From: Methylotenera sp.
GTDB lineage: Bacteria > Pseudomonadota > Gammaproteobacteria > Burkholderiales > Methylophilaceae
DNA length: 64,000 bases
Direction: 5' to 3'
Assembly (NCBI GenBank): GCA_002928535.1
Contig: PERG01000009.1
Span: forward strand, 1-64,000
Shown here: positions 35,384 to 44,250 of the stretch, one piece after another
Layout of the letters: each line of letters starts with the position of its first letter
Numbering within the stretch: position 1 is the stretch's first letter
Program-made: the position numbers and the translations under genes
Notes under the pieces: generated by a model
Database searches by the model: none
What the model was told of the DNA's origin: nothing
What the model saw: the letters and a program-made list of their open reading frames with translations, nothing else

Positions 35384-36724
35384 ATGCAAACGGAAATTAA
35401 ACAGAAACCGAGATATGCCATCGTGGCCGCCGTGCAGTTACCCAGTGTCACCGACCTTGAATTTGAAGCCTCTCTTACTGAGTTACGTGAGCTAGCAAAA
35501 ACACTGGGATACCAAGTCGTTAAAACCTTTGTGCAGAAGCGCACGGGTTTCGACATGCGCGCTTATTTAGGGGAGGGCAAGCGGCAAGAAGTCAGCAATT
35601 ATGTAAAAACTGAATTTGAAGCCGATGCCGCTGATGGTGAAATGATCGAAGCCTTATTGGTTGATCATGAAATTTCACCTTCACAGGCACGCAATCTGGA
35701 ACTAGAAGTGGGTTGTGAAGTGATGGACCGCACAATGGTGATCCTGGAAATTTTTCACCGCAACGCGCGGTCGCGTGCAGCGCGTGCCCAAGTGGAAATT
35801 GCACGTCTGGGTTATATGGCACCACGTCTTCGAGAAGCCGCAAAATTGGCGGGTTCACAGGGCAGGCAGCGTAGTGGTGAAGGCGGAAGAGGTGCAGGAG
35901 AATCACAAACGGAACTGGATCGCCGTAAGATTCGCGACCGCATCGCCGAGCTGCAATTGGAAATCGTCGCCATGGATGCTGAGCGCAAAACGCAGCGCGC
36001 GCGCCGGCAGGAACGCAAAGGCCTGGCGGCAGTAGCGCTAGTGGGTTACACCAATGCGGGGAAATCTACCTTGATGCGAGCGCTTACCGGCAGCGAAGTG
36101 TTGGTCGCCAATAAACTCTTCGCTACGCTGGATACCACTGTTCGGGCACTTTACCCTGAGAGTATTCCCCGCGTGTTGGTGAGCGATACGGTGGGTTTTA
36201 TCAAGAACCTGCCGCATGGCCTGGTCGCCTCCTTTAAATCCACACTGGATGAAGCACTGGACGCTTCTTTGCTGCTACATGTAGTGGACGCAAGCGACCC
36301 AGGGTTTGAGCGCCAACTGGAAGTGACTGATGAAGTGCTGAAAGAAATTAATGCGGATATCATCCCGCGGATTTTAGTGTTTAATAAAATTGACCACGTA
36401 GGTGACATGACAGCACAAGCTGAATGTGAAGCTGCATTAACGCTTAAATATCCGGATTGCATTGTGATGAGTGCCCGCAGGGCAGACGAAGTGGCGAAGC
36501 TACACCAGAAAATCGTCGAATTCTTTCAACAGGATTTGATGGAAACAGAGATTTTTCTGCCTTGGACGGCACAACAACTGCGCGGAGAAATCTACGCGAA
36601 ATGCCAAGTGTTAAATGAGCGATCCAATGATGAAGGCACGTTTTTAATGGTCCGCACTGAGCCTGAAGTAGTTAACAGCATACTCACTCAATTAGGCGTT
36701 CCCTCCGGCTTGGACGATGATTAA
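35384..36724 (+). CDS. hflX: GTPase HflX
   Basis: 446 residues. An N-terminal ribosome-binding domain (1-200) is followed by a GTPase domain with G1 GYTNAGKST near residue 221, G3 DTVGFI and G4 NKID. The glycine-rich linker SQGRQRSGEGGRGAGESQTE matches the family. HflX splits stalled 70S ribosomes under stress. In many Proteobacteria it follows hfq; here hfq is not adjacent and the gene has its own 239-bp upstream region, with a TTGACA at 35219 as the best -35-like hexamer but no clear partner. Confidence 0.96.
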   Translation: MQTEIKQKPRYAIVAAVQLPSVTDLEFEASLTELRELAKTLGYQVVKTFVQKRTGFDMRAYLGEGKRQEVSNYVKTEFEADAADGEMIEALLVDHEISPSQARNLELEVGCEVMDRTMVILEIFHRNARSRAARAQVEIARLGYMAPRLREAAKLAGSQGRQRSGEGGRGAGESQTELDRRKIRDRIAELQLEIVAMDAERKTQRARRQERKGLAAVALVGYTNAGKSTLMRALTGSEVLVANKLFATLDTTVRALYPESIPRVLVSDTVGFIKNLPHGLVASFKSTLDEALDASLLLHVVDASDPGFERQLEVTDEVLKEINADIIPRILVFNKIDHVGDMTAQAECEAALTLKYPDCIVMSARRADEVAKLHQKIVEFFQQDLMETEIFLPWTAQQLRGEIYAKCQVLNERSNDEGTFLMVRTEPEVVNSILTQLGVPSGLDDD

Positions 36725-36774
36725 GACGTTGGGCTTAACTGCCTGTGCTATCAGTAACAGTACAGCAACAGTAC

Positions 36775-39700
36775 TTAAGTTTTTACTCTAGTTGAGTGAA
36801 AGCGAGCTAGCCCACTCATCATGAGTGAATAAGCGGCAGGTACTACTACCAGGGTCAGTAATGTGGATGAGATCATGCCACCGATAATGGCCACTGACAG
36901 GGGTTTGTTGGTCTCACTGCCAGCACCCAAACCAAGGGCGGCTGGCAACAGCGCCAGGATAATAGTCAATGAGGTCATCACCACTGGTCGCAGGCGGATC
37001 GGGCAAGCTTCACTTAAAGCGGCATTGATACTTTGTGTATCAAGTTTCAAGCCTTTCTGGGTATGTCGATCAATGAGCTGGTTAGTCAGGTCTACTAAGA
37101 GGATAGAGTTTTTGGCGACCAAGCCGATCAGTAGCACCAAGCCAATCATGGAGAACATATTCAATGAATCGCCAGAAATCAGCAGCGCGATCAAGCCGCC
37201 GATAATGGCTAAGGGCTGTGCGAGCATGATAATCAGAGGTTGAATGAATGAATTGAACTGGCTAGCGAGCACCATGTATAGCAGCACAAAGGCCAGGATA
37301 AACACGAAACTGACATTTTTGATGGTTTTACCGAATTCTTCGGCCTGACCAGTTAATTTCAATATGTAATTTGGCGGTATCACCTTACTTGCCGTAGCGT
37401 TGACTAAATCCACAGCTTTGCCTAAAGGCACATTCGGATTGGCATAAAAGTTAGCGGCATATTGCAGGTCATACCGTCCAATCACCGCAGCACCTAGCTC
37501 TTGCTTGAAGCTTGCTACTGCATCTAATCTGACCAGCTCTCCATTTGTACTTCTTAAGTAGATTTTGCTGAGATCTGCTACCTGCTTAAGCGTTTGTTCT
37601 TCAGCTTTCAGGCGAATATCATAGCGCTGGCCATCGCCGGTTGCATCATTGAATTTAGCCACATCGATACCGCCTGCGTATAAGCTGACTGCAGTTGCAA
37701 TATCGGTGGCGTTTAAGCCCAGGTTCGCCGCACGAATGCGGTCTATCTTCATGTCCAGTTGAGGTAAATCCAGTTGTACGTCTAAATCGACTTTGCCTAT
37801 ATCCGGATTGGCGCTTAAAGTCTGCTGCAGTTCTTTAGAAAGCCGACCAATCTCTTGGAGGTTAGGGCCGGTGAGGTTAAATTGTAACTTTTCAGAACGC
37901 TGTCCACGCACTACACCGGCTGGCGACGGCATAGCGCGGACGCCGGGAATGCTTTCAAATTCTGCTTTAAGTTCTTTAATCAGTTGCTGCTGACTTTTTT
38001 CACGGTCCGTTTTAGGCTTTAAACGCACGTTAACATTGCCTTGGTTGACCTGGCCGCGAGAGCCAGTGCCAATAGTTGCAAAGTAACTGTCCACTTCGTC
38101 TTTATGCGTGGCAATGGTTGCTTCTACCAGTTTCAAGCGGGAATCGGTGTAGTCCAGGCTTGAACCTAGGGGCGTTTTCACGCTAACGCTGAAGCTACCT
38201 TCGTCTGATTCCGGAACAAAATCTTTAGCGACATATTTAAGGGTTAAGTAGCCGCTGATTACCACAATTACTAAAGTCACAAGTAACACCACAATGCGAT
38301 GCAAAAGCGCCAGGCTTAATAGTTTTTTATAGGCGTTATCCACTTTATCCAGCATTCTGCCGATGGCGCGGTAAAATCGATTTTCATCATGCGTGACATT
38401 CAGGTAACGCGAACATAGCATGGGCGTTAATGTAAGCGAAACGAATAAAGACGTTAAAACACCAAAGGTGACGACGATGGCAAAAGAATTGAAGAATTTG
38501 CCGACAATGCCATCCATGAAAATGACCGGTGCGAAAATACAGACCAGCGCAAGTGAGGCCGCAATTACCGCAAACGTTACCTCTCGTGAACCATTGACCG
38601 CAGCCGTCAGCGGATTCAGGTCAAGATGCTGGCGATGACGGAAAATGTTTTCCAAAACCACAATCGCATCGTCGACCACCACGCCAATCAGTAATAGCAG
38701 CGCTAGTAGCGTCATGGAGTTGAAAGTAAAGCCGGAAAAATACATCACTGCAATGGCGCCCAGCAATGACACGGGAATGGCGGTGGCAATAATGAGCGTA
38801 GAACGGATTGAGCGCAGGAAGATAAACACAATCAAGGCCGCCAACAAAGTCCCCTCGATCAAATGCTCTTTGAGGGAATTGACCAGTTGATTGATGAAAA
38901 TAGAATCATTGGTGGAAATGTCCAGACGCATGCCCGGCGGTAAGTTAGGCTGGATTTCTTCTCGCAGACGCCGCTCCACTTCCTCAATGATGGCGACGGT
39001 ATTGGCATTAGCCACTTTAACCATGCCTAAACCAACTGTGGGTTTGCCATTGTAACGGGCGATTTGGCGGTTATCGGTAATGCTGTCTTCTATCCTCGCC
39101 ACGTCTTTCAAACGTATGGTTGCACCTTCCCTGGACAGCACTACCAATTCACCAAGCTCGCGCACATTGTGGAATTCCATGTCGAGCTTGAGTAATTGTT
39201 CCGCTTGATTGCTCACAAGGAAGCCACCTGGTAACTGCACATGCTCTCGGTTGAATGCAGCAATCAGGTCATTCGCGGTAAGTTTATAAGCCGCCATGCG
39301 TTCCGGTGAAATGTTCACACGGATTACGCGGTCCCGGCGCCCACCGATCAATACTTCGCCTACGCCATCGATGGTTTCAAACTTTTTCTTTAAGATATTG
39401 TTCGCGTACAGATTAAGTTGCTGAATCGTACGGTCGCCACTTAAGGCAAGCCAGATCACCGCTGAGGCATTCGTATCGACCTTTTGCACAATCGGCGGGT
39501 CCGTATCATCGGGCAGGCGGCGCAAGGCCTGATTCACCTTGGATTGCACTTCGTTATAGGCAACATCAATGTCTTTATCGAGGTTAAACGTAATGGCGAT
39601 ACTAGACACGCCGGGCGATGATGACGATTGGATGTGTTCAATGCCGGAGGTGGTGTTGATCGCCGATTCGATCACGCTGGTAATGCTGGTGTCGACTACG

Positions 39701-39870
39701 TCAGGGTTGGCACCGCGCAGGGAAGTGGTGACCATAATGACCGGAAAATCAATTGCTGGAATCCGGTCTACCCCAATGCGTTGATAAGAAATAATACCTA
39801 ATAAAACGATTACACCGGAGAGCATCCAGGCAAGAACATGACGGCGAATGGAAAGTTCAGGTAAGGTCAT
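36775..39870 (-). CDS. RND efflux transporter permease (HAE1/AcrB-like)
   Basis: 1031 residues, twelve membrane segments and two large periplasmic loops. It opens MTLPELSIRRHVLAWMLSGV. The proton relay is intact: two Asp in LIGVVVDDAIVVLE (segment 4) and the Lys in GLVAKNSILLVDL (segment 10). The signatures fit the multidrug branch rather than the metal branch (CusA). It forms an operon with the adaptor upstream (48 bp gap) and ampD above that. No outer-membrane factor is encoded next to it, so it must borrow a TolC protein, perhaps the one at 5391-7193 or one outside the window. Confidence 0.95.
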   Translation of the reverse strand: MTLPELSIRRHVLAWMLSGVIVLLGIISYQRIGVDRIPAIDFPVIMVTTSLRGANPDVVDTSITSVIESAINTTSGIEHIQSSSSPGVSSIAITFNLDKDIDVAYNEVQSKVNQALRRLPDDTDPPIVQKVDTNASAVIWLALSGDRTIQQLNLYANNILKKKFETIDGVGEVLIGGRRDRVIRVNISPERMAAYKLTANDLIAAFNREHVQLPGGFLVSNQAEQLLKLDMEFHNVRELGELVVLSREGATIRLKDVARIEDSITDNRQIARYNGKPTVGLGMVKVANANTVAIIEEVERRLREEIQPNLPPGMRLDISTNDSIFINQLVNSLKEHLIEGTLLAALIVFIFLRSIRSTLIIATAIPVSLLGAIAVMYFSGFTFNSMTLLALLLLIGVVVDDAIVVLENIFRHRQHLDLNPLTAAVNGSREVTFAVIAASLALVCIFAPVIFMDGIVGKFFNSFAIVVTFGVLTSLFVSLTLTPMLCSRYLNVTHDENRFYRAIGRMLDKVDNAYKKLLSLALLHRIVVLLVTLVIVVISGYLTLKYVAKDFVPESDEGSFSVSVKTPLGSSLDYTDSRLKLVEATIATHKDEVDSYFATIGTGSRGQVNQGNVNVRLKPKTDREKSQQQLIKELKAEFESIPGVRAMPSPAGVVRGQRSEKLQFNLTGPNLQEIGRLSKELQQTLSANPDIGKVDLDVQLDLPQLDMKIDRIRAANLGLNATDIATAVSLYAGGIDVAKFNDATGDGQRYDIRLKAEEQTLKQVADLSKIYLRSTNGELVRLDAVASFKQELGAAVIGRYDLQYAANFYANPNVPLGKAVDLVNATASKVIPPNYILKLTGQAEEFGKTIKNVSFVFILAFVLLYMVLASQFNSFIQPLIIMLAQPLAIIGGLIALLISGDSLNMFSMIGLVLLIGLVAKNSILLVDLTNQLIDRHTQKGLKLDTQSINAALSEACPIRLRPVVMTSLTIILALLPAALGLGAGSETNKPLSVAIIGGMISSTLLTLVVVPAAYSLMMSGLARFHSTRVKT

Positions 39871-39918
39871 GAAGGCATTTTCTTTAGTAAATTACTTTAT
39901 ATAACTTGATGAATAGTT

Positions 39919-41067
39919 TTATGGCTGAGTGCTTTGGCTAATATCTAGTTTGGCTGTTTCAACCGTCACTGGGGTTTTGTCGGTCAGGAATCCCGCACCA
40001 TCCACCACTATCATGTCATTGGCACCCAAGCCTTCTATAATTTCAACCATGCCATCCTTGTTTAAACCAGTTTTCACAACGGCCTGATGTGCAATATTGT
40101 CACGCACCACATACACAACGCTACCCGCCGGGCGCAGCACCACGCTTTGCTCAGGTACCACCAATGCGGAAGCCTGCTCGCCTAACACTACGGTGCCATT
40201 TACACTGGCGCCAGGTTGCCAGCCTTCTTGGTCCACCACATCAGCGATCACATCCACGGTGCGACTGCCTTCCATGATCAACGGTTTCAGTTCATGGATT
40301 ACTGTTTCGACAGTTTTACTGGAGGTAGGCGTGGTTAAGCGTACTTTGAGACCAGGCTTAAGCTGTGCGCCGATGTGTTCGGGAAAGGGTAGATGCGCAC
40401 GTAGACGTTGCTTGGAAATAATTTGCACAATTGGATCACCCACATTGACATAGTCGCCGGTATCTACCAATTTCTTTTCCACCACGCCGCTGATGGGGGC
40501 GGTAATCCGCGTCTTGCTGCTGTTATGATTAATGCTGCCCACGCGTGCTTGCGCAGCTTCCAGCTGTTGTTTTAAGGCACTTTGTTGCGCCATATCATTA
40601 TCAACGGCATTTTGCGAAATGAATTTCTTGTTCACCAACGCCTGGTTACGCGCAACAGTTTTGCCTTGGTTATCAAGTAAAGCGCGAATGCGTGCAACTT
40701 CCGCTTGTGCTTCATTGCGCTGCATGCCGAAATCAGCAGCATCCAGTGTGGCAATCAACTGTCCTTGTTTAACTGTCTGGCCTGGACTTACATGGACTTT
40801 AATAACTCTGGCAGCGACTTCAGCGGCCAGCGTCGGATCAATTAAGCCTTCCAATGAACCGACGGCTTGTTGGGTCATTTCTAGGGTTTGATTTTTTACT
40901 TGTGTTACGGTGACGAGTGTGGGTTTTGGGCCATTTTTATTCTTAGCGGCATCATCATCTGCACCACAGCCCACCAAAAGAAATGCACCAAAAAAAATGG
41001 AACCCAGTGGAAAGCTGTATGCAAACTGCGTCCATTGATTTACTAAATGTTTAACAAAATGTCGCAT
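39919..41067 (-). CDS. RND efflux periplasmic adaptor (MFP), lipoprotein
   Basis: 382 residues. A lipobox LLVGC near residue 34 follows a longer than usual N-terminal leader, so the mature protein is a lipid-anchored adaptor. Order: lipoyl half (AEVAARVIKVHVSPGQTVKQ), a short coiled-coil hairpin, second lipoyl half (ITAPISGVVEKKLVDTGDYV), beta-barrel and membrane-proximal domains ending VVDGAGFLTDKTPV. It links the RND pump to an outer-membrane channel. It lies 9 bp after ampD. Confidence 0.94.
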   Translation of the reverse strand: MRHFVKHLVNQWTQFAYSFPLGSIFFGAFLLVGCGADDDAAKNKNGPKPTLVTVTQVKNQTLEMTQQAVGSLEGLIDPTLAAEVAARVIKVHVSPGQTVKQGQLIATLDAADFGMQRNEAQAEVARIRALLDNQGKTVARNQALVNKKFISQNAVDNDMAQQSALKQQLEAAQARVGSINHNSSKTRITAPISGVVEKKLVDTGDYVNVGDPIVQIISKQRLRAHLPFPEHIGAQLKPGLKVRLTTPTSSKTVETVIHELKPLIMEGSRTVDVIADVVDQEGWQPGASVNGTVVLGEQASALVVPEQSVVLRPAGSVVYVVRDNIAHQAVVKTGLNKDGMVEIIEGLGANDMIVVDGAGFLTDKTPVTVETAKLDISQSTQP

Positions 41068-41076
41068 GGGATTCAG

Positions 41077-41646
41077 TCAGAAAGATAGATTATTAAGATT
41101 TTTATTTAATTGTGCCCAATCAAAATAAGGGCCTGGATCTGTTTTTCGTCCTGGGGCAATATCGGAGTGGCCAACAATGGCTTTTATTGGATAAGCCTCT
41201 TGGAGTGCCCTCAATAATTGGTTAAGCACTTTGTATTGGCTGGCTTCGAATGCTTCAAAGTCAGACCCTTCGAGCTCTATTCCGACCGAAAAATCATTAC
41301 AGCGTTCCCGTCCCTGCCAACTTGATACACCGGCATGCCAAGCGCGATTCAGACATGACACGAACTGAATGAGTTCGCCAGTGCGCCGGATGAGGAAATG
41401 CGCAGACACTTTTCTGCTATAGATTTCAGCATAATAAGGGTGTTCGTCGGGATTGAGCTGGTTGGTGAATAATTGAATAATGCCATTACCACCGTATTGG
41501 CTGGGAGGCAGGCTGATATTATGAATAACGATCAAGTTAATTCCTGCCGGCGTATGACTTTCAATCGGACGAGAATCAAAATTGGGCGAAGCAACCCAGT
41601 GTGCATGATTTGCAAGACCAGTCTCGTTAATTGCCATTGGGTTCAT
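41077..41646 (-). CDS. ampD: 1,6-anhydro-N-acetylmuramyl-L-alanine amidase AmpD
   Basis: 189 residues, amidase_2 fold. Zinc ligands H42 (VIHNISLPP), H160 and D170 (HSDIAPGRKTDPG) are all present, at positions close to those of E. coli AmpD. AmpD is the cytosolic enzyme that removes the stem peptide from recycled anhydro-muropeptides, thereby also lowering the AmpR-activating signal. Here it heads an operon with the RND adaptor and pump, coupling cell-wall recycling and efflux transcriptionally. No ampE or ampR is adjacent. Confidence 0.95.
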   Translation of the reverse strand: MNPMAINETGLANHAHWVASPNFDSRPIESHTPAGINLIVIHNISLPPSQYGGNGIIQLFTNQLNPDEHPYYAEIYSRKVSAHFLIRRTGELIQFVSCLNRAWHAGVSSWQGRERCNDFSVGIELEGSDFEAFEASQYKVLNQLLRALQEAYPIKAIVGHSDIAPGRKTDPGPYFDWAQLNKNLNNLSF

Positions 41647-41739
41647 AGCAACAATTTTATGCGAAATTTACGTTAAAGATTCTAGTAATCCGATAAAATC
41701 ACGACATTAACAAATATTTACTTCAAATAAGGAACGTTC

Positions 41740-42741
41740 ATGGTATTTCTACAGCTGTTCGCAATGCTGATTTTGATTTTGGTGGCAGCAGAAGTGTTTA
41801 CCAATGCACTTGAGCACTTGGGCGAAAAACTTAAAATCTCTGAAGGGGTTACCGGCTCGCTATTTGCCGCAGTCGGAACAGCTTTACCTGAGACCAGTGT
41901 GCCCTTATTGGCCATTTTCGCCGGCACTTCTAATGCCCACACTAATCACGAAATTGGCGTAGGGGCTATTTTAGGTGCACCTTTGATGTTAGCCACGTTG
42001 TCAATTTTCCTGATGGCGTTGTCCGTATATAAAAGCCGTGGCTTGAAAGGTCATTTACGCCCAGAACGTACCGGATTAAAGCGCGATTTGAATTATTTTA
42101 TTGTGGCATTTGCAGTAGCGGCTGCTGCATTGTATGTACCGCATGAAAGTACCGCGATCAGAATTGCCATTGGGTCAGGCATGGTACTGATTTATGTTGT
42201 GTACGTATGGCAAACGATCAGCTCCTCAAAAGCATTGGTCGCCGATGGACATGCAACTGCAGCGGATGACCCGATGTTTATTAACAAATTAGGTTTGCCC
42301 ACGAATGGCTACACCATCTTTTTACAAATTATTTTAGGCTTGGCATTATTGATTGCCGGTGCAAAAGGCTTTATTAATGGTGTTGAAGAAGCTGCCAGTA
42401 TTCTAGGCATTACTACCCTGTTGTTATCCTTACTGATTATCCCGATTGCGACGGAATTACCAGAAAAAGTAAATAGCATTTTATGGATTCGTAAGGGTAA
42501 AGATACTTTGGCTTTCGGCAATATTACCGGTGCCATGGTGTTTCAAGGTACGCTATTACCAGCAATTGGGATCATGCTAACGCCTTGGCAACCTCAAAAT
42601 GAAGTCGTGGTAGGTTTTGTAGTTACCCTAATAGCCGCAGTATGGTTGCGCGTATTAGCGCAGCGGGGGCAATTGCAGGTGTGGCATATCTTGGTGAATG
42701 GGCTGCTATATATCGGCTATCTCTTCATGATGCTAAGCTAG
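41740..42741 (+). CDS. Sodium:calcium-antiporter-like protein (CaCA superfamily)
   Basis: 333 residues, about ten membrane segments. The two inverted alpha-repeats are seen: GSLFAAVGTALPETSVPLLA in the first half and PIATELPEKVNSILWIRKGK in the second, each with the conserved acidic residue. A GNITGAMVFQGTLLPAIG segment fits the family's segment 8. The ion is not certain; sodium/calcium or proton/calcium exchange are both possible. A bidirectional terminator separates it from the convergent pilR. Confidence 0.9.
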   Translation: MVFLQLFAMLILILVAAEVFTNALEHLGEKLKISEGVTGSLFAAVGTALPETSVPLLAIFAGTSNAHTNHEIGVGAILGAPLMLATLSIFLMALSVYKSRGLKGHLRPERTGLKRDLNYFIVAFAVAAAALYVPHESTAIRIAIGSGMVLIYVVYVWQTISSSKALVADGHATAADDPMFINKLGLPTNGYTIFLQIILGLALLIAGAKGFINGVEEAASILGITTLLLSLLIIPIATELPEKVNSILWIRKGKDTLAFGNITGAMVFQGTLLPAIGIMLTPWQPQNEVVVGFVVTLIAAVWLRVLAQRGQLQVWHILVNGLLYIGYLFMMLS

Positions 42742-42752
42742 TAAAACTGTAA

Positions 42753-42783
42753 AAAAAAGCGAAGTTTTAGGCTTCGCTTTTTT
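42753..42783. terminator. Bidirectional intrinsic terminator between the antiporter gene and pilR
   Basis: Twelve-base arms (42753-42764 and 42772-42783) pair perfectly around TTTTAGG, with A and T runs at the ends serving both strands. It is 12 bp after the antiporter stop and 23 bp past the pilR stop. Confidence 0.9.
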
Positions 42784-42805
42784 ATGGACGCTTCATCACA
42801 AGCAT

Positions 42806-44233
42806 TTACTTGTCTTCATCGAATTTTTGATCCAATGGGTCGTTATCTGCTAACTCATTGTCCAAATCAGCCTCATCTCCTTTGGCCAGGCCAAGCTTTG
42901 CGAGTCGATAGCGAAGCGTCCTAAAACTTACTCCCAGTAATTTTGCAGCAGCAGTTTTATTATTATTGGCTTTACTTAAGGCATTGATAATCGCTCGCTT
43001 TTCAATATCTTCCAGATAATCCGATAAGCTCAACGAAGAGGCCGAGTCTGGTGTATAAGAAGGTTTTTGTCCGTGATCTATGCCGAATTTATTTTCCGTC
43101 ATCAGATCATCAACCGTTATGGATTTGCCGTTACACAATGCCAGTGCGCGTTCTAACATGTTTTCTAGCTCGCGCACGTTTCCTGGAAATGGCAGCCTGG
43201 ACATATAGTTAAGTGCAGTAGTATCAATTATCGGAGGCTGAATTTTAAGATTGGCACATTGCTTCCTTAAAAGCATATTGGCTAATATGGGAATGTCGCT
43301 GGGTCGTTCCCGTAAAGAAGGCATTTTCAATTGGATGACATTTAAACGGTAATACAAGTCTTGCCTGAATAGCCCCGCATCCATCATTTCGCTCAAGTTT
43401 TTATGGGTGGCACTAATAATGCGCACATCGACGGCCTCTTCAACAGCGCTCCCAACGCGCCGGACTTTTTTCTCCTGGATTGCCCGTAACAGTTTCACTT
43501 GCATTGATAACGGTAAGTCAGCCACCTCATCCAGAAACAGGGTGCCGCCACTGGCAGCTTGAAACATACCCTCTTTGTCTTGATTGGCGCCGGTGAATGC
43601 GCCTTTTTTGTAACCAAAAAATTCGCTTTCCATCAGGTTTTCTGGAATTGCGCCACAGTTGACTGCAATAAAAGCCCCATCGCCACGTGAGCTATTGGAA
43701 TGAATTAACTTGGCAGCAAGTTCTTTGCCACTACCCGATTCGCCGCTGATATACACGGGTGCCTGACTGCGGGCTAGCTTGTCAATCATGGTACGTACAT
43801 ACCGAATGGGTTCGGAGTCCCCGATCATCTCCATACTGTTGCTAGCAGTTGTATGGGTTTGCGTAGAAAGCTTTAACGCAAACTCTATGACCGGACGTAA
43901 TTGTTTCAAGGAGATCGGTTTGGTTAGGTAATCAAAAGCACCGGCTTTGAGGGCACTTACGGCATTTTCTGTATTGGCATGGGCAGTAATAACCGCCACG
44001 GGTAAGCCGGAATAAAGCGCGTTAATATGCTGGAGTAAATCTAAACCGGTTCCATCGGGCATTTGCATATCAGTTAGGCATAAATCATAACTGCGTAACT
44101 TGAGTAGGTTTTTTGCTTCTTCTAACCCATTTGCGCCATAGGTTTCGATATCCATCCGCTCTAGTGTCATTACCAACAGTTCACGAATGTCGGTTTCATC
44201 ATCAACAATCAAACATTTTGGATTTTGTGCCAT
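42806..44233 (-). CDS. pilR: Sigma-54-dependent response regulator PilR
   Basis: 475 residues. Receiver domain with D11, D12 and phosphorylatable D55 (LTDMQMPDGTGLDLLQ); AAA+ domain with Walker A GESGSGKE (164-171) and the sigma-54 contact motif GAFTGA (211-216); a Fis-type HTH near the C-terminus (NNKTAAAKLLGVSFRTLRYR). The receiver matches Pseudomonas PilR closely. PilR activates pilin transcription with PilS. The pil structural genes are not in the window. Short 17-bp spacing to pilS shows an operon. Confidence 0.94.
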   Translation of the reverse strand: MAQNPKCLIVDDETDIRELLVMTLERMDIETYGANGLEEAKNLLKLRSYDLCLTDMQMPDGTGLDLLQHINALYSGLPVAVITAHANTENAVSALKAGAFDYLTKPISLKQLRPVIEFALKLSTQTHTTASNSMEMIGDSEPIRYVRTMIDKLARSQAPVYISGESGSGKELAAKLIHSNSSRGDGAFIAVNCGAIPENLMESEFFGYKKGAFTGANQDKEGMFQAASGGTLFLDEVADLPLSMQVKLLRAIQEKKVRRVGSAVEEAVDVRIISATHKNLSEMMDAGLFRQDLYYRLNVIQLKMPSLRERPSDIPILANMLLRKQCANLKIQPPIIDTTALNYMSRLPFPGNVRELENMLERALALCNGKSITVDDLMTENKFGIDHGQKPSYTPDSASSLSLSDYLEDIEKRAIINALSKANNNKTAAAKLLGVSFRTLRYRLAKLGLAKGDEADLDNELADNDPLDQKFDEDK

Positions 44234-44250
44234 GCGTTATTATGCCTTGT

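Noticed and set aside
36725-36774. Short repeat AACAGTAC twice between hflX and the RND gene
   Set aside because: Eight-base repeat without symmetry or T tract; not enough to call a terminator or element.
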